Source: Stagonosporopsis chrysanthemi
Lineage: Eukaryota; Ascomycota; Dothideomycetes; Pleosporales; Didymellaceae
Assembly (NCBI GenBank): GCA_022560025.1
Contig: JAFISE010000184.1
Coordinates: 1 to 60,567 of the forward strand
Direction: 5' to 3'
DNA length: 60,567 nucleotides
The translations under genes and the position numbers were made by a program. The notes under the pieces are model-generated. The model saw only the letters and a program-made list of their open reading frames with translations. It did no database searches and was not told the origin of the DNA. How positions within the stretch are numbered: position 1 is the stretch's first letter; each line of letters opens with the position of its first letter. Positions 1 through 10,955 of this stretch are shown here, one piece after another.

Positions 1-95
1 CGTCCACACTCCTCCCTTCTCCCACTCCTCAACACACCACCACAGAGTCCCACCAGCCCGCCCATCCATCCACGCTCAGACCAGCCAATCACTCT

Positions 96-118
96 CCCCC
101 CCCCCCCCCCCCCCCCCC
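96..118. repeat. Poly-C tract
   Basis: An uninterrupted run of 23 C residues followed by A-rich sequence. It lies about 90 bases upstream of the first readable exon, probably inside an intron or spacer. Runs of this length are prone to length error in sequencing and assembly. Confidence 0.9.
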
Positions 119-209
119 AAAAAACATAATCTGCAATAAAAAAACACCCCCGCTAACCCAACCCCCAAAGCGCAATCTACGCCCTCTTCCTCGTCTTCTC
201 CTTCTACAG

Positions 210-696
210 CATGTACCCCACGCCCGCCGAGTCGGCGCACCACGCCGCCCGCGCCGCCGAAAAAGCAGCCTTCGAGGAGAAATATGCCTCCAGCCCGGAC
301 GGCGACAACGAAATGACCGCGGAGCAGCAGTGGCAGCACATGTGGGAGCTGCAGCAGCTGCCCCGCACGCCGGGCACCGCCAACGCCATGTACCTGAAGA
401 GCCCCATGACGCCGCGGACGCGCGCGTTCGGCGACCTGGAGGGCGGCGGTGCCGGACCTGAAGCGGCGGATGCGTATTATCAAACCCAGGGCCAGGGACA
501 GGGACACGCGCAGCCAGCACATCCTAGTTGGGTGGCGCATGCGCATGGCCAGCCCAGCGCGGCGGGGAGCTGGTATGGGAGGAGGGAGGAGCCGGGGTTC
601 GTGCAGGTGCAGCAGGTTAGTCCTGTGGCGGAGCAGGAGGAGTACGGGTTCTATGGGCAGGAGGCGAAGGGCAAGGGGGTGGGGTTTGCGCACTGA
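210..696 (+). CDS. 3' exon of an uncharacterised gene (partial)
   Basis: An open frame of about 160 codons ending at TGA 694-696. A pyrimidine-rich stretch ending in TTCTACAG at 209 looks like a textbook 3' splice site, so this is most likely the last exon of a gene whose beginning lies in the first 200 bases or left of the window. The frame stays open upstream to about 157 and would encode a short hydrophobic stretch (AIYALFLVFSFYS), so a different acceptor at about 170 could add the end of a membrane segment. The tail is hydrophilic and rich in Ala, Gly and Gln, with an Ala/Glu helix near the start and GQGQGQGH later. I do not recognise the family. A small multi-pass membrane protein with a cytosolic tail is one possibility, but this is a guess. 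The ATG at 211 could also be a genuine start. Confidence 0.45.
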
Positions 697-856
697 GAGG
701 AGATTTTCGTGTTTTGTGTGATTTTTGTGATACCAGGTGTGATATATATCCACTCATTACGCTATGAAACCTTTTTAATTGTACCGGACTGTTCTTGCGC
801 GATCAGCTGTCGATGTGCCCTAGGTCGAACTCGCTCGAGTATCTGTAGTCCGCATG

Positions 857-2818
857 TCAAACGAATACCTTCTCCTCATCGAGTTTCTCCAACTCCTCGT
901 CTGCCGTCTCGCCCAGCCCAGCAGCCTTCAGCAGCTCGCTATCCACCATGGTGCCAGCAAACGGAACCCGCGGCCCATCGACTTTCGTACTCCAGTCCTG
1001 ACGAACGTCCTCTGCTTCACCTGCACCCAAGCTCCCGCTGCTCAGAGCCTTGACCTGGAGATCCCTGATCCTTACCTCCTGCTTGGCGATCTTGTCGACC
1101 AGCTTTGCGCGGCCCTGGGCAAGCACTTCAACATCCTCGGGACAAGCACTGAGTGCAATGCGCATCTCTGCCAGTTTCGTGCGCGCGTCCTCAAGTTCGA
1201 GCTGCTCAGGCGTCAGCATGGGTGAAGGCGTCTGGTTGTCCGCAGTGTCGGGCATGGTGGCATCTGCGTCAAGGCTAAAGGGTGCATCAGCGGTGGGACG
1301 AGGTATTTCTGCCAGGGTTGAGAATGCCGGATTGCAGTAGTTCTCGGGGTCCTGGGCGACGTCTTCGAAGAACGAGAGGATGGCGCCTTGCACAGTTGGC
1401 TCGGTGAAGATGCATTCGCCGGTTGGTTCTTTCCCGCCAGCAAAGGTCGGACATGGTACCGAGGTACTGCCCCAATCAGAGCTGATATCAGTGGTAGGCT
1501 CGGACGATGTAGACTTCTCGCCGTTGGTTGAGACATCGCTGATTGCTAGGCGATGGAGTGTCTTTTGGATCTTAGATAGGACACTAAGATGGGGCAGCTC
1601 CTCGTTCCAGCGGATGGTCTTGCTGTTTTTCGGTGGCGTCGGCTTGGATTCAGAGGAGTAGTTGTCCGGTAGCTCTGTACATTGCGTCGGATTCACACTC
1701 AAGTCTGTGTACCTCCACTGACGTGTACGCTGATGTAGGAACGCTTTAAGACTTTGATCAGTAACTTCCGAATCTTCCATCTGAGTCTGTACCATTGCCA
1801 TTGCAGTGACGCGCGCACCGTATTTGTCGACTGCCCCAGATTAGTCGCATACATCAATTACACTAAAGAAGAATACTTGCAGTTGGTTTTGAGGACGTCC
1901 AGGACATAGCTTGCACCACCCTCAATCGCGACAATGTACACTTCCGCATCTGGCGAAACATGATCCGAACTGCACAGAAGCTGATCAAATACGGACTTGA
2001 CGTGCTGTGTGGGATCTCGGTGCCCCTCTACGTAGTTCTCCTGCTGATTGATTCTGATATGATCATGTGCAATTGATTTGCGCGGTAGAGCATACCAGCT
2101 CCTTACCGTCATACATCGGTTATGCTTGTGGGAGTAGAGAAGTTGGCCTGTGTTCATGACAACCAGGCCTGGAATGTCATTATCTTTCTCGACCCCGGCA
2201 CCATCCTCGAAGATGTTTTGCGTTGTGATTGTGGCTTCTGTGTTACCAGGGCTAGCAGAGCGCATGAACATCTCTTTGGCGAAGTTGACCACAGACCCAC
2301 CATTAAGACCAAGCTCGCGTTGGAGCAGTCGATATGCGAGGACACCAAGATCTTGCAAAGAGTCGTTGATGACAACAATGATGCGCTTGCGCGTCTTGAG
2401 CACGTCTGCAGGCGGAGCCAGAATCGGAATATGAGGCCCATCGGGTTTGACTTCGGTCAGCTGGGGGAAGTAGAGCTGTCTAATGCCGAGTTTAGACATG
2501 CGCTCGATAACTTCCGTGCGAGAGCAGGCTTGGTATGTCAGTGGGCTGCCTGTGCGACTGCGCGCCTGGAGCGATACATACCATGCAACGCCTCATTCCG
2601 CACCTCATTGTGGCGCTCGATGTTTGTGGCATTGAAAACGAAAGGCTTCTCTGGAGCCTCAATCATACGTATATGTCCTGCTTTGTTGATGAAGAAGCTG
2701 CGTCTCAGTCAGCAATCTGAGCGACCTTGGTATAAGCACTGCACTCTTACCCAAGCTCTTTCAAATTTGCTGGGTAGTACGCATCTGAAGCGATGGTATC
2801 CTCCTTGCGCCGGAACAT
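857..2818 (-). CDS. Arb2/FAM172-domain protein
   Basis: Four exons on the minus strand: 2818-2751, 2697-2582, 2528-1881 and 1830-857, giving 601 aa. The first ~300 residues match the Arb2 domain as found in fission yeast Arb2, animal FAM172 and the C-terminus of Hda1-type deacetylases: an N-terminal FVFN...R...NE segment, then RIIVVINDS (first strand of an alpha/beta-hydrolase-like fold), a GLVVMNTGQL stretch, and VYIVAIEGGASYVLDVL, where a hydrolase nucleophile elbow would sit. The segment after the third intron (GARVTAMAMVQ) completes the fold. The last ~270 residues are low-complexity with an acidic Leu/Glu/Lys helix. Fission yeast Arb2 is a partner of Argonaute in the ARC complex, but FAM172-like proteins have other roles, so the function here is open. 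Intron 3 needs a GC donor (GCAAGT at 1880) to keep the frame. The start at 2818 gives MFRRKEDT, a usual N-terminus for a short first exon in this family. Confidence 0.8.
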
Positions 2819-3100
2819 GGTGGCTCACGTATAGGCGGATAGATTCGGGGCTGTCGTTTCAGAAGTTGAGTTGTGTTTGGGCTTCGGTCGGTGAGATGTG
2901 GTTTTTGCGTTGCCAGGTGAGCATGTTTACCTGCAGGCTGCCGTTTGCTGTTACCACGACAGGTGAGGGAAAGCGCAGACTGACGTCAAGTGCCAGGAGA
3001 TTTCGAAATCTTCAATTTGGCAAGAAGAACGCCACCCAATGCATTTGTGTCCTCTTGTAGTAGTATACACATATATTCACAACCTTCCGCCCATGCCCTT

Positions 3101-3549
3101 CTACCAGCTTGCCTTCTTCACACCGGGGAGGTTTCCAGCGAGCGCGTTCATGCGGAACTGGTACTGTGGAGGTTGTCAGCGATATATCCTGGGCTCCGAA
3201 GATCACTGTACGCACACGTCCAAGCTTGAATTCACTGAAAACACCTCTTCCCTTTCCTCCCATGATACACCTGTTCTTGATTTGTGTGAACCGTGTGTAG
3301 CAGTGCATCTGAGAGAGCTGGAGCTGAGCCTGGGCGCGTACTCGCTGCGGCAATGTGGTGTTGCGAATGATGTATCGGAGGGCTTGTCTACAAGCAACTG
3401 GATTAGTCCTTGTTCGCAGCGCAAAGGCGCAGAAGCGCATACCGTTCGGGCTCGTTCTCAGCGAAGACCTTGCGCTTCGTGTGGTCGCGAATGGTTCGGA
3501 TCTTGGCGAAACAGCCAATGTCGAGCTTTGTGGCGCGGAATTGAGACAT
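3101..3549 (-). CDS. MRP2: Mitochondrial small-subunit ribosomal protein uS14m
   Basis: Three exons, 3549-3443, 3387-3216 and 3163-3101, encode 113 aa. The protein begins MSQFRATKLDIG and ends NLPGVKKASW, the typical end of bacterial and mitochondrial S14, preceded by the conserved NRCIMGGKGRGVFSEFKLGR segment. Length equals that of yeast Mrp2 and other mitochondrial S14 proteins. It is a structural protein of the mitoribosomal small-subunit head. No zinc-binding CxxC pairs are present, as expected for the C-minus mitochondrial form. The introns have clear GT-AG ends (GTATGC...TTGTAG; GTGCGT...CCACAG). The gene is divergent from the UFL1 homologue, sharing about 300 bp of upstream DNA. Confidence 0.93.
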
Positions 3550-3855
3550 GATGGCGGTAGCGGGACTGTGGTGGGCGGCGAACTGACAATCTGCTGTTGA
3601 AGTTGAGGTCCGCGATCCAGAAGTCCGCTGCCAAGCTTCGCGACTTCCTCATGATGTCAACCAATCAGCGGCTTTGGTCCTCCGCTACCTTTTCACCGTC
3701 TTTACTTCTTCCTAAAACTTGATGACATCGATGTTCATATTCTCATGTGCATATTTGGTGTCTAATTCCACGAAGCCCTGCCCATAGCCTTGTGTCTTCC
3801 TCAGATCTTACGATCGTCGGCTCATTCATGCAACGCCACCCCACGGACAAACACC
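3550..3855. promoter_or_regulatory. Shared divergent upstream region (uS14m / UFL1)
   Basis: 306 bp separate the start codons of two divergent genes, so both promoters must lie here or overlap. I see no clear TATA box and no other gene. Confidence 0.5.
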
Positions 3856-5893
3856 ATGTTCTCCGCCGAAGATGTTAAAGAAGTCTTCCAGTTATTGTCC
3901 TTGGAGGGTGATCTCAGAAATCCTCTGATAGTATCTTCCCGTGGAGATGGGTTCGTCACCCGTACACATATACGTCGAGCATTCGAGGATGCTGTCACAA
4001 AAGGTTGCTAAACACATGACCCATTCATGAATTTGACTAATCGAGAAGTCTACGATGACAGAGTTTCCATTACTTCTTTGGCACGCGACCTGAACGCGAG
4101 CCCGGAAACAGTTCGTAGCCTAGCAGATGAATGCGATGGCGCAGTTATCTTGCGCAGCAGCAACGGCCGCGAGATCATCACAGAGACCCAACGAGATGCC
4201 ATTGACCAGGATCTTCAAGAACAGATCATGCTTGGTCTTGTTTCAAAAGATGAATTCGTGCGCAGGATTGATATGTCGCATAGCAGCTTCAATCTCCTCG
4301 TTGACACGTCAGAGATAGAAGTAGCTGAGGTGGACGGCTACATCTGTAGCACCTCATATGAGACGACCGTGTCAGATTCTATTGCAAACCACTTGCGCAT
4401 ACACCTCCAGGAGTTGCAGTAAGTAAAAGATTATAGAACGCAAAGCAGGTCCTGACGCCATCAACTAGACCTCTGGACCTAAGATCCTCAGACGTTCCCG
4501 GGGATCCTCCGACGTGGTTTTTACATCGTACTGTCAGCACTCTACTTAAAGATTCAGAGTTCGCAGAGAAATTCCACATCCATGAATCACCAAGTGGCGT
4601 GCGATATACACCAGTACAGCTGATGCGACAGGCACACGATGCGGTCATCGACAATCTGAAATCCGGAAAGACAGCCTATATTGATATACATGCCTTTCAA
4701 CGCGACAATCAAGCAACGTATGCATTCGTCGACGAGGCAAGAGCGTTTCTTGAAGGCACAGAGGGTGTCAGCCTGGTGAACACCTTTGCTCTTTCAAACG
4801 AGTGGATATCGAAGTTCAGTAAAGATTGTGCAGCGAGTATAGCTCGAGACGGAGACGTGGACTTTAGTGTAAGTGTATCGGGACCTTAACTTTGAATCTT
4901 CTGACAGACGCCATCCAGCAGCCCGTTATAGCTAGCTTTCCCGACAGCATATACGCAGTCGTTTTAGAGAAAGTTGAGCATATGATTCGCAGTCTTTCGC
5001 CTAGCGTACATCGCGCTGGCGAGAGCTTGCTGAGCGAAGACAGCTACTCGCGGCATCGTGGCATTTTACTAGATCTCGCCAAGGCGGATGCCTCTTCTCA
5101 ATGGCATCGGCTCAAAGAGGATCCAAAAGTGGACACAAAGTACTCACTCTCTAACACCTTCTATCAAATTCTGGAAGACAACCCAGTACTACAGAACCTC
5201 GTCAAGGAGCGGACTTTAGAACGTGCAATCGACGATGCTTTCTCGGCCAGGATCTCCGAACTCGAAAAGCAGAATGAAACAGAATTCGCAGACTACTGGA
5301 CAGATCGAGTAGTCACACGTGTCGCAATCTACTCGGAAGGTCTAGATACAATAGAGGATCAGAAGTTGCAAGATCAGCTGTCGGACCTGCTCGCAACGTA
5401 CATACAGACAGACCTTGTACCGGATGCGGTATTGAAAGCTGCTTCACAAGGGCTTATGTTGAGTCGAAAAACCCGCAAGAATGTTCAGCGGCTAGAGTTG
5501 GCTCTCAAGTCTGGCAACACCGCCATCGCAGCGCTCACGGGGTCGATTGAGAAGTTCAACAAGAAGCAGTCCATCGACGCGCCTGAAGGCTCTATTCTAG
5601 AGTCATCGAAGGCGACAATGCTTGGCGACATGGCACGGAGAATGCAGAAGCAGAAGAAATCTGACGGTCCCCTGCTCTTCTTGACACTGGTCGTCTTCCT
5701 CTTCGCCAAACACAATGCTGGTGTTGTCTACGCGACTGGCAAGTTTGCACCTAAACTGCTGAAGCAGCTCAAAACTGTCCTTGACACAGAGCAGTACGCG
5801 CAATTGGAAGCTTGGAAAGAGGCTGCAAGATCAAGCTCGCTGAGCGCGGAGGATAGAGACGGCATGAAGAGGATGGTCGAGGCTGGTGTCTGA
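3856..5893 (+). CDS. UFL1: E3 UFM1-protein ligase 1 (UFL1) homologue
   Basis: Four exons: 3856-4003, 4046-4418, 4469-about 4866, 4908-5893; about 634 aa. UFL1 is the ligase that, with DDRGK1, transfers the ubiquitin-like protein UFM1 to targets such as ribosomal protein uL24 at the ER. The match is by order of segments. There is an N-terminal winged-helix region with DDRVSITSLARDLN (animal UFL1 has GRVNIVDL... here), followed by repeated winged-helix-like blocks. Next come a middle region with SGKTAYIDIHAFQRD and a helical C-terminal part. A late hydrophobic block (PLLFLTLVVFLF...YATGKFAPKLL) parallels the LHL...LLF...GR.VPQ block of animal UFL1. The start has a strong CACCATG context. The third donor is uncertain: GTGTAA at 4867 or GTGTAT at 4873 keeps the frame, whereas the stronger GTAAGT at 4869 does not. 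Length is shorter than the ~790 aa of animal UFL1. Family assignment is from memory of homologues and would need a profile search. Confidence 0.7.
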
Positions 5894-7076
5894 GATCAAG
5901 CAAGAGCTTATTGCAAGACACCACAATTTACACATGAATCGAACCTGTGTGGAAACACCACCTGTGACATTCGAGTGCATAGTAACATTTGCTATGCAAG
6001 ATGCAAGTCCGCGTGAAGCAGCACGTTGGCGTACGAATTCGTCCAATTGACTTGAACAGAGAGGGCAGGCGTGCTCGGCAAAAGCAGGCTCAACGGTCTC
6101 GCGCAAAGCGAACATCAAGAACCCCGCACACATCTGTCACTTCACCATCACCAGCACCACCGCATCAGAACAGAGAATGTTGTCCATCTCAAGATGAGAT
6201 TTGCAACTTAATAGAATAAGATGGGTCGTCTGGAAGAAATGCCGGGTGTCGTACGACAAAAGACTGCTAGGCCGATCGTTGGGCAGCAGCAGAAGTACCG
6301 TCTGCAGGACAGATGAAAAGACGAGAGTGGGTAACATCAGTTTATACAGCACCACACTCGGACTCCCCACTAATCACGATCGCAGCAAGCCTCCCGATGC
6401 ACCTGGTGAGACACCGCTATGAGGCGTGGCTAGTCGCATCCTAACTCCGACGACCCGAACGCGATCGGCCGAGTTCGAGAGAGCAACTCCGGATGTCAAG
6501 AGAATATTGTCTGTGGATCGAGGAACGCGAAACGTCTGTTATCGCATTGCTCGTGCGACAACAGTTCAAAGTCCGTCTGCGAGCTCTGTCATCGAAAAGC
6601 ATCACTGCCGGCCAACTTCGGTGAGGCTGAGAGTGACGTTGATGACAAAACCCACACCATCGGACGGTGGACGTCGCGCCATCACCACCGCATCACCGCG
6701 GACGAGCGCCTTTAGGGTGATGCACAGGCACCATCAGTCTCGAGCCTCATCGCTGCCGCCAGCTCATTGGCCGGACTGCATTACCAAAGGTCTTCGAGAA
6801 GATTTTTGATCTACCATGGACTAGCGCGAATTGCGTGATCGCACGTCTTCACCCCCAGCTATGGCACTTTTGCGGAGAAGGATTTCAAAGCGTATCCGAT
6901 GGCGGGCCTCGATATATTCCTTAGAAGGAGAAGGTCCTGTTCCTGTACACCACAACGAGCAATCGATTCATAGTACTATTTTCTTGTGCGCGACGCCCAG
7001 GAGTCACACCTACGCCATCAATCTACACACGCTTTGCTCGCACGTGCCAATTGCTACATTTGGAAACCTGAACATC
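5894..7076. other. Intergenic, no gene recognised
   Basis: About 1.2 kb between the UFL1 homologue and PAPS reductase. Short open frames on both strands are unconvincing: no conserved motif and no coherent exon chain. The right part is presumably the PAPS reductase promoter and leader. Confidence 0.6.
7041..7046. promoter_or_regulatory. CACGTG E-box upstream of PAPS reductase
   Basis: A perfect CACGTG palindrome 31 bp before the start codon. In yeast, sulfur-assimilation genes are controlled by Cbf1 with Met4 at this sequence, so the location is suggestive. It may lie in the 5' leader rather than the promoter, and one 6-mer can occur by chance. Confidence 0.4.
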
Positions 7077-8031
7077 ATGTCGTCACAGCTCTTCGAGAAG
7101 GAGCCGCGTGCTCAGTCGCCTAGCATCCGTTCAGAGTCTGGATATGCTTCAGGAGCATCAAGCCAGGACAGTCTGCCTGAAGTCTACTTTAGCAAGCCTC
7201 ACCTCAAGTTCCTCAATTCTCAGCTGCAAAAGCTTGAGCCGCAGGGTAAGTAAATTCGCTACACCACAACGACATCTCTTGGCTAACATCACGTCAGATA
7301 TCCTCAAATGGTGCATTACATCCCTGCCCGGATTGTCCCAGACTACTGCCTTTGGATTGACTGGCCTTGTCACCCTTGATATGCTCTCTAAGATGGATGG
7401 ACCGTACAAGCACAACACAGACATGATCTTCCTGGACACGCTGTTTCATTTTGACGAGACTTACGCACTGGTTGACCGCATCCGCAAGAGGTACAACACC
7501 CCCATCCACATCTACAGGCCTGCCGGTTGCGACACCGTCGAGGACTTCAACGCACGATACGGCGAGAAGCTGTGGGAGTCGAATGAGGACCACTACGACT
7601 ACGTTGCCAAGGTAGAGCCTGCTGAGCGCGCATATGCGGAACTTCAAGTCAAGGCTGCCATCACTGGACGTCGCCGAAGCCAAGGAGGCAAGCGTGGTGA
7701 CCTGGACATCATCGAGATCAACGACAGTGGACTGATCAAGATCAACCCTCTTGCCAACTGGTCGTTTGCGCAGGTCAAGGAGTACATTGACGCCAACGAT
7801 GTTCCTTACAACGAGCTCTTGAACAAGGGCTACAAGAGCGTTGGTGACTGGCACTCGACCCAGCCTGTGGCTGCCGGAGAGGACGAGCGTGCGGGCCGCT
7901 GGAAGGGCCGCAACAAGACCGAGTGCGGAATCCACAACCCCAAGTCGAAGTACGCACAGTTCCTCAAGGAGCAGGAGTTGAAGGCGCAACAGGAGGTCCT
8001 CAACGAGGCTCTGCAAAAGCTGGCTGTGTAG
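7077..8031 (+). CDS. MET16: Phosphoadenylyl-sulfate (PAPS) reductase
   Basis: Two exons, 7077-7245 and 7298-8031, encode 300 aa. The enzyme reduces PAPS to sulfite with thioredoxin in cytosolic sulfate assimilation. Visible hallmarks are the P-loop-like nucleotide-binding part of the adenine-nucleotide hydrolase fold (TSLPGLSQTTAFG..G), MIFLDTLFHFDET, the WSFAQVKEYID...PYNELLNKGYKSVGD segment, and near the C-terminus KTECGIH. The last carries the catalytic Cys of the ECG[IL]H motif. There is no pair of Cys-Cys motifs for an iron-sulfur cluster, which fits a PAPS rather than APS reductase. The start at 7077 gives MSSQLFEKEP and the intron is canonical (GTAAGT...CGTCAG). ATP sulfurylase, the first enzyme of the same pathway, follows on the same strand after 637 bp. 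Confidence 0.96.
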
Positions 8032-8598
8032 GGTGTGTGTTTCGATGTTTTCATTCTGGCGTTTTATATCAAGCATTTAGCACAGGCGTTTGGGTCACTA
8101 TCACGAAGCATATGGGCAGGAATGGGTACGGAATTTGGAAACTGGCATCACGACGACAACCATAGTATAACGTAGAATCACAACTGGGGCCGAGATACCA
8201 CCGGTTACGAGTGTCGACAGCTCGGAGAATAAACGATGAGAATGTAGTCTGTGCTTCTGGACCTTGTTCGTGATGCGCTGGCTGCTGAATATTTACCCCA
8301 TCCGGAGACGTCCAAACAAAGACACATGGAATGGTCGCTCCCCCCACGTCATGTAGGCGAAAAGACGCAACGAGCAGGCGGCCAGACAGGCTCTAGAAAA
8401 CGCGTGCAATTGCGCAATCGGTCCCAAGGATTTGCCGACCCATACAGGGTCCCGCGTACACCCTAGGGCCACACAATGGAGGTCAACAAGTGGGCAGAGA
8501 AGGGCTCACAGACCCGATTGCGAGCAGCTATTTGCGTTTGAGAAAGCTTAGAGCGACGAGCCGAACGACCGGCCGCGACGCAGTGCCGGATTGCAGTT

Positions 8599-8604
8599 TA
8601 TAAA
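8599..8604 (+). promoter_or_regulatory. TATA-like box of ATP sulfurylase gene
   Basis: TATAAA 65 bp before the start codon at 8669. It is followed by a pyrimidine-rich leader (CTCCCATATACCCCCC), a usual arrangement for a strongly expressed fungal gene. Confidence 0.45.
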
Positions 8605-8668
8605 GTGAGGTGTGGCTGCTCTGTTGCAGTTTTCTCCCATATACCCCCCTACACACATCCACAGCAAA

Positions 8669-10551
8669 ATGGCGAATACACCTCACGGTAAGACGGGCCG
8701 CGAGTCGCCGCGGGCAAGCAGCAGACTGACAGAGCACAGGCGGCGTCCTCAAGGACCTGATTGCGCGCGATGCCCCCCGCCGCAAGGAGCTTTTCGACGA
8801 GGCCGAGGGCCTGCAGGCGATTGTCCTGACCGAGAGGCAGCTGTGCGATCTGGAGCTGATTCTGAACGGAGGCTTTTCGCCGCTCGAGGGTACGTCGTCA
8901 TCCCGCGGCGCCTGGTGGGGCAGCATTGCAGATGGGCCCCCGCCGCGCTGCGCGTGAAATTAATTGTATGCGCCAGTGCGCTGACTGGATGCGTGCAGGC
9001 TTCCTCAACCAGAAGGACTACGAGAGCGTTGTGCAGACGGAGCGCCTCGTCGATGGCAATGTCTTTGCCATGCCCATCACGCTCGATGTGTCCAAGCAGA
9101 CCATCGACGAGCTGGGCGTGAAGCCCGGCGCCCGCGTCGCCCTGCGCGACTTCCGCGACGACCGCAACCTCGCCATCATCACCGTCGACGACGTGTACCA
9201 GCCCAACAAGGACGAGGAGGCGAAGAAGGTCTTCGGCGGCGACCCCGAGCACCCGGCCGTCAAGTACCTGTTCGAGAGCGTGCAGGAGTACTACGTCGGC
9301 GGCAAGCTCGAGGCCATCGACCGCCTGGAGCACTACGACTATGTCGGCCTACGCTTCACGCCCGCCGAGCTGCGCTCGCACTTTGACAAGCTTGGCTGGT
9401 CCAAGGTCGTCGCCTTCCAGACGCGCAACCCCATGCACCGCGCCCACCGCGAGCTGACGGTCCGCGCCGCCCGCGCGCGCCAGGCCAATGTGCTCATCCA
9501 CCCCGTTGTCGGCCTGACCAAGCCCGGCGACATCGACCACTTCACCCGCGTCCGCGTCTACCAGGCCCTACTGCCGCGCTACCCCAACGGCATGGCCGCC
9601 CTGGCCCTGCTGCCGCTCGCCATGCGCATGGGCGGCCCCCGCGAGGCCATCTGGCACGCCGTCATCCGCAAGAACTTTGGCGCCACACACTTCATCGTCG
9701 GCCGCGACCACGCCGGCCCCGGCAAGAACTCAAAGGGCGACGAGTTCTACGGCCCCTACGACGCCCAGGACGCCGTCGAGAAGTACAAGGACGAGCTCGG
9801 CATCGAGGTCGTGCCCTTCCAGATGATGACGTACCTGCCCGACACGGACGAGTACCGCCCCAAGGACGAAGTGCCCCAGGGCGTCAAGACGCTCGACATC
9901 TCCGGCACAGAGCTGCGCAAGCGCCTCCGCACCGGCGCCGACATCCCCGAGTGGTTCTCCTACCCCGAGGTCGTCCGCGTGCTGCGCGAGTCCCACCCGC
10001 CCCGCTCGCAGCAGGGCTTCACCGTCTTCCTGACCGGCTACCAGAACTCGGGCAAGGACGCCATCGCCCGCGCCCTCAACGTCACCCTCAACCAGCAGGG
10101 CGGCCGCTCCGTCTCCCTCCTCCTCGGCGAGACGGTCCGCTCCGAGCTGTCCTCGGAGCTCGGCTTCAGCCGCCAGGACCGCGACACAAACATTGCCCGC
10201 ATCGCCTTTGTCGCCTCGGAGCTGACGCGCTCCGGCGCCGCCGTCATCGCGGCCCCGATCGCCCCCTTCGAGGGCAGCCGCAAGGCCGCCAAGGACCTCG
10301 TCGAGAAGCACGGCTCCTTCTTCCTGGTCCACGTCGCCACGCCCCTCGAGCACTGCGAGAAGACGGACAAGCGCGGCATCTACGCCAAGGCGCGCGCGGG
10401 CGAGGTCACGGGCTTCACCGGCGTCGACGACCCGTACGAGGCGCCCAGCAACGCCGACCTGACCGTCGACATCTCAAAGACCAACGTCAGGACCGCCGTG
10501 CACCAGATTGTCCTCCTGCTCGAGGCGTCCGGGTTGCTGAGCCAGTTGTAG
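8669..10551 (+). CDS. MET3: ATP sulfurylase (sulfate adenylyltransferase)
   Basis: Three exons, 8669-8687, 8740-8889 and 8999-10551, encode 573 aa, the standard length of the filamentous-fungal enzyme. It makes APS from ATP and sulfate. Seen in the sequence are the PUA-like N-terminal domain with FSPLEGFLNQKDY, the catalytic QTRNPMHRAH motif (QxRN and HxxH), GRDHAGPG, and a C-terminal domain related to APS kinase. In that domain the P-loop reads GYQNSGKD instead of the kinase's GxSGxGKT. In Penicillium and Aspergillus enzymes this degenerate domain is not a kinase but binds PAPS as an allosteric inhibitor, so the same feedback control is expected here. The first exon is only 19 nt (MANTPH). 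Codon use is strongly biased to C-ending codons, suggesting high expression. Together with the upstream PAPS reductase it supplies two steps of sulfate assimilation. Confidence 0.97.
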
Positions 10552-10644
10552 ACGGTGGTGGTGATGGTGATGGTAATGGAAAAGCGTACAAGTTATGATA
10601 GACTCAGGTTACGAATGCTATGAATGATAGACTGGCATCAGTCG

Positions 10645-10671
10645 CACACACACACACACACACACACACAC
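10645..10671. repeat. (CA)n microsatellite
   Basis: Thirteen and a half perfect CA units in the spacer between the convergent ATP sulfurylase and COPI gamma genes. A purine-rich run (AAAAAAAAGGGGAGGGGGGAGGGGGG) follows about 130 bp later. Confidence 0.95.
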
Positions 10672-10955
10672 CTGCCATTACCATCCCCCGTGCTATACCT
10701 CTCTCGACACACTAACATGCTAACTCTGCAGACATCAGGCGGAAAGTGGGTGACTGGCAGGCTGTGGGAGGTAGGTCGATGCTTGGAAGGATGGAGAAGG
10801 AAAAAAAAGGGGAGGGGGGAGGGGGGTCATAGAACACACCAGAGTAAAGAGGCAGCGATCCATTTCAGCGGGGGCCGTAGTAGCTTCACTTCAGGATTAC
10901 GTCTTTTGATGCTACATACCATTCCTGTTTTCCGCCCTTGGCTGCGCTACTTCAT

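Noticed and set aside
76..753. Minus-strand open frame across the left-edge exon
   Set aside because: Low-complexity Leu/Arg/Gly text produced by the poly-C tract and GC-rich sequence. The plus-strand exon has a better acceptor and composition.
7294..8076. Minus-strand open frame of 260 codons opposite PAPS reductase
   Set aside because: Fully overlaps the coding exon of a certain gene and shows no family feature.
9730..10353. Minus-strand open frame opposite ATP sulfurylase
   Set aside because: Same cause: third-position C/G bias in the real gene removes stops on the opposite strand.
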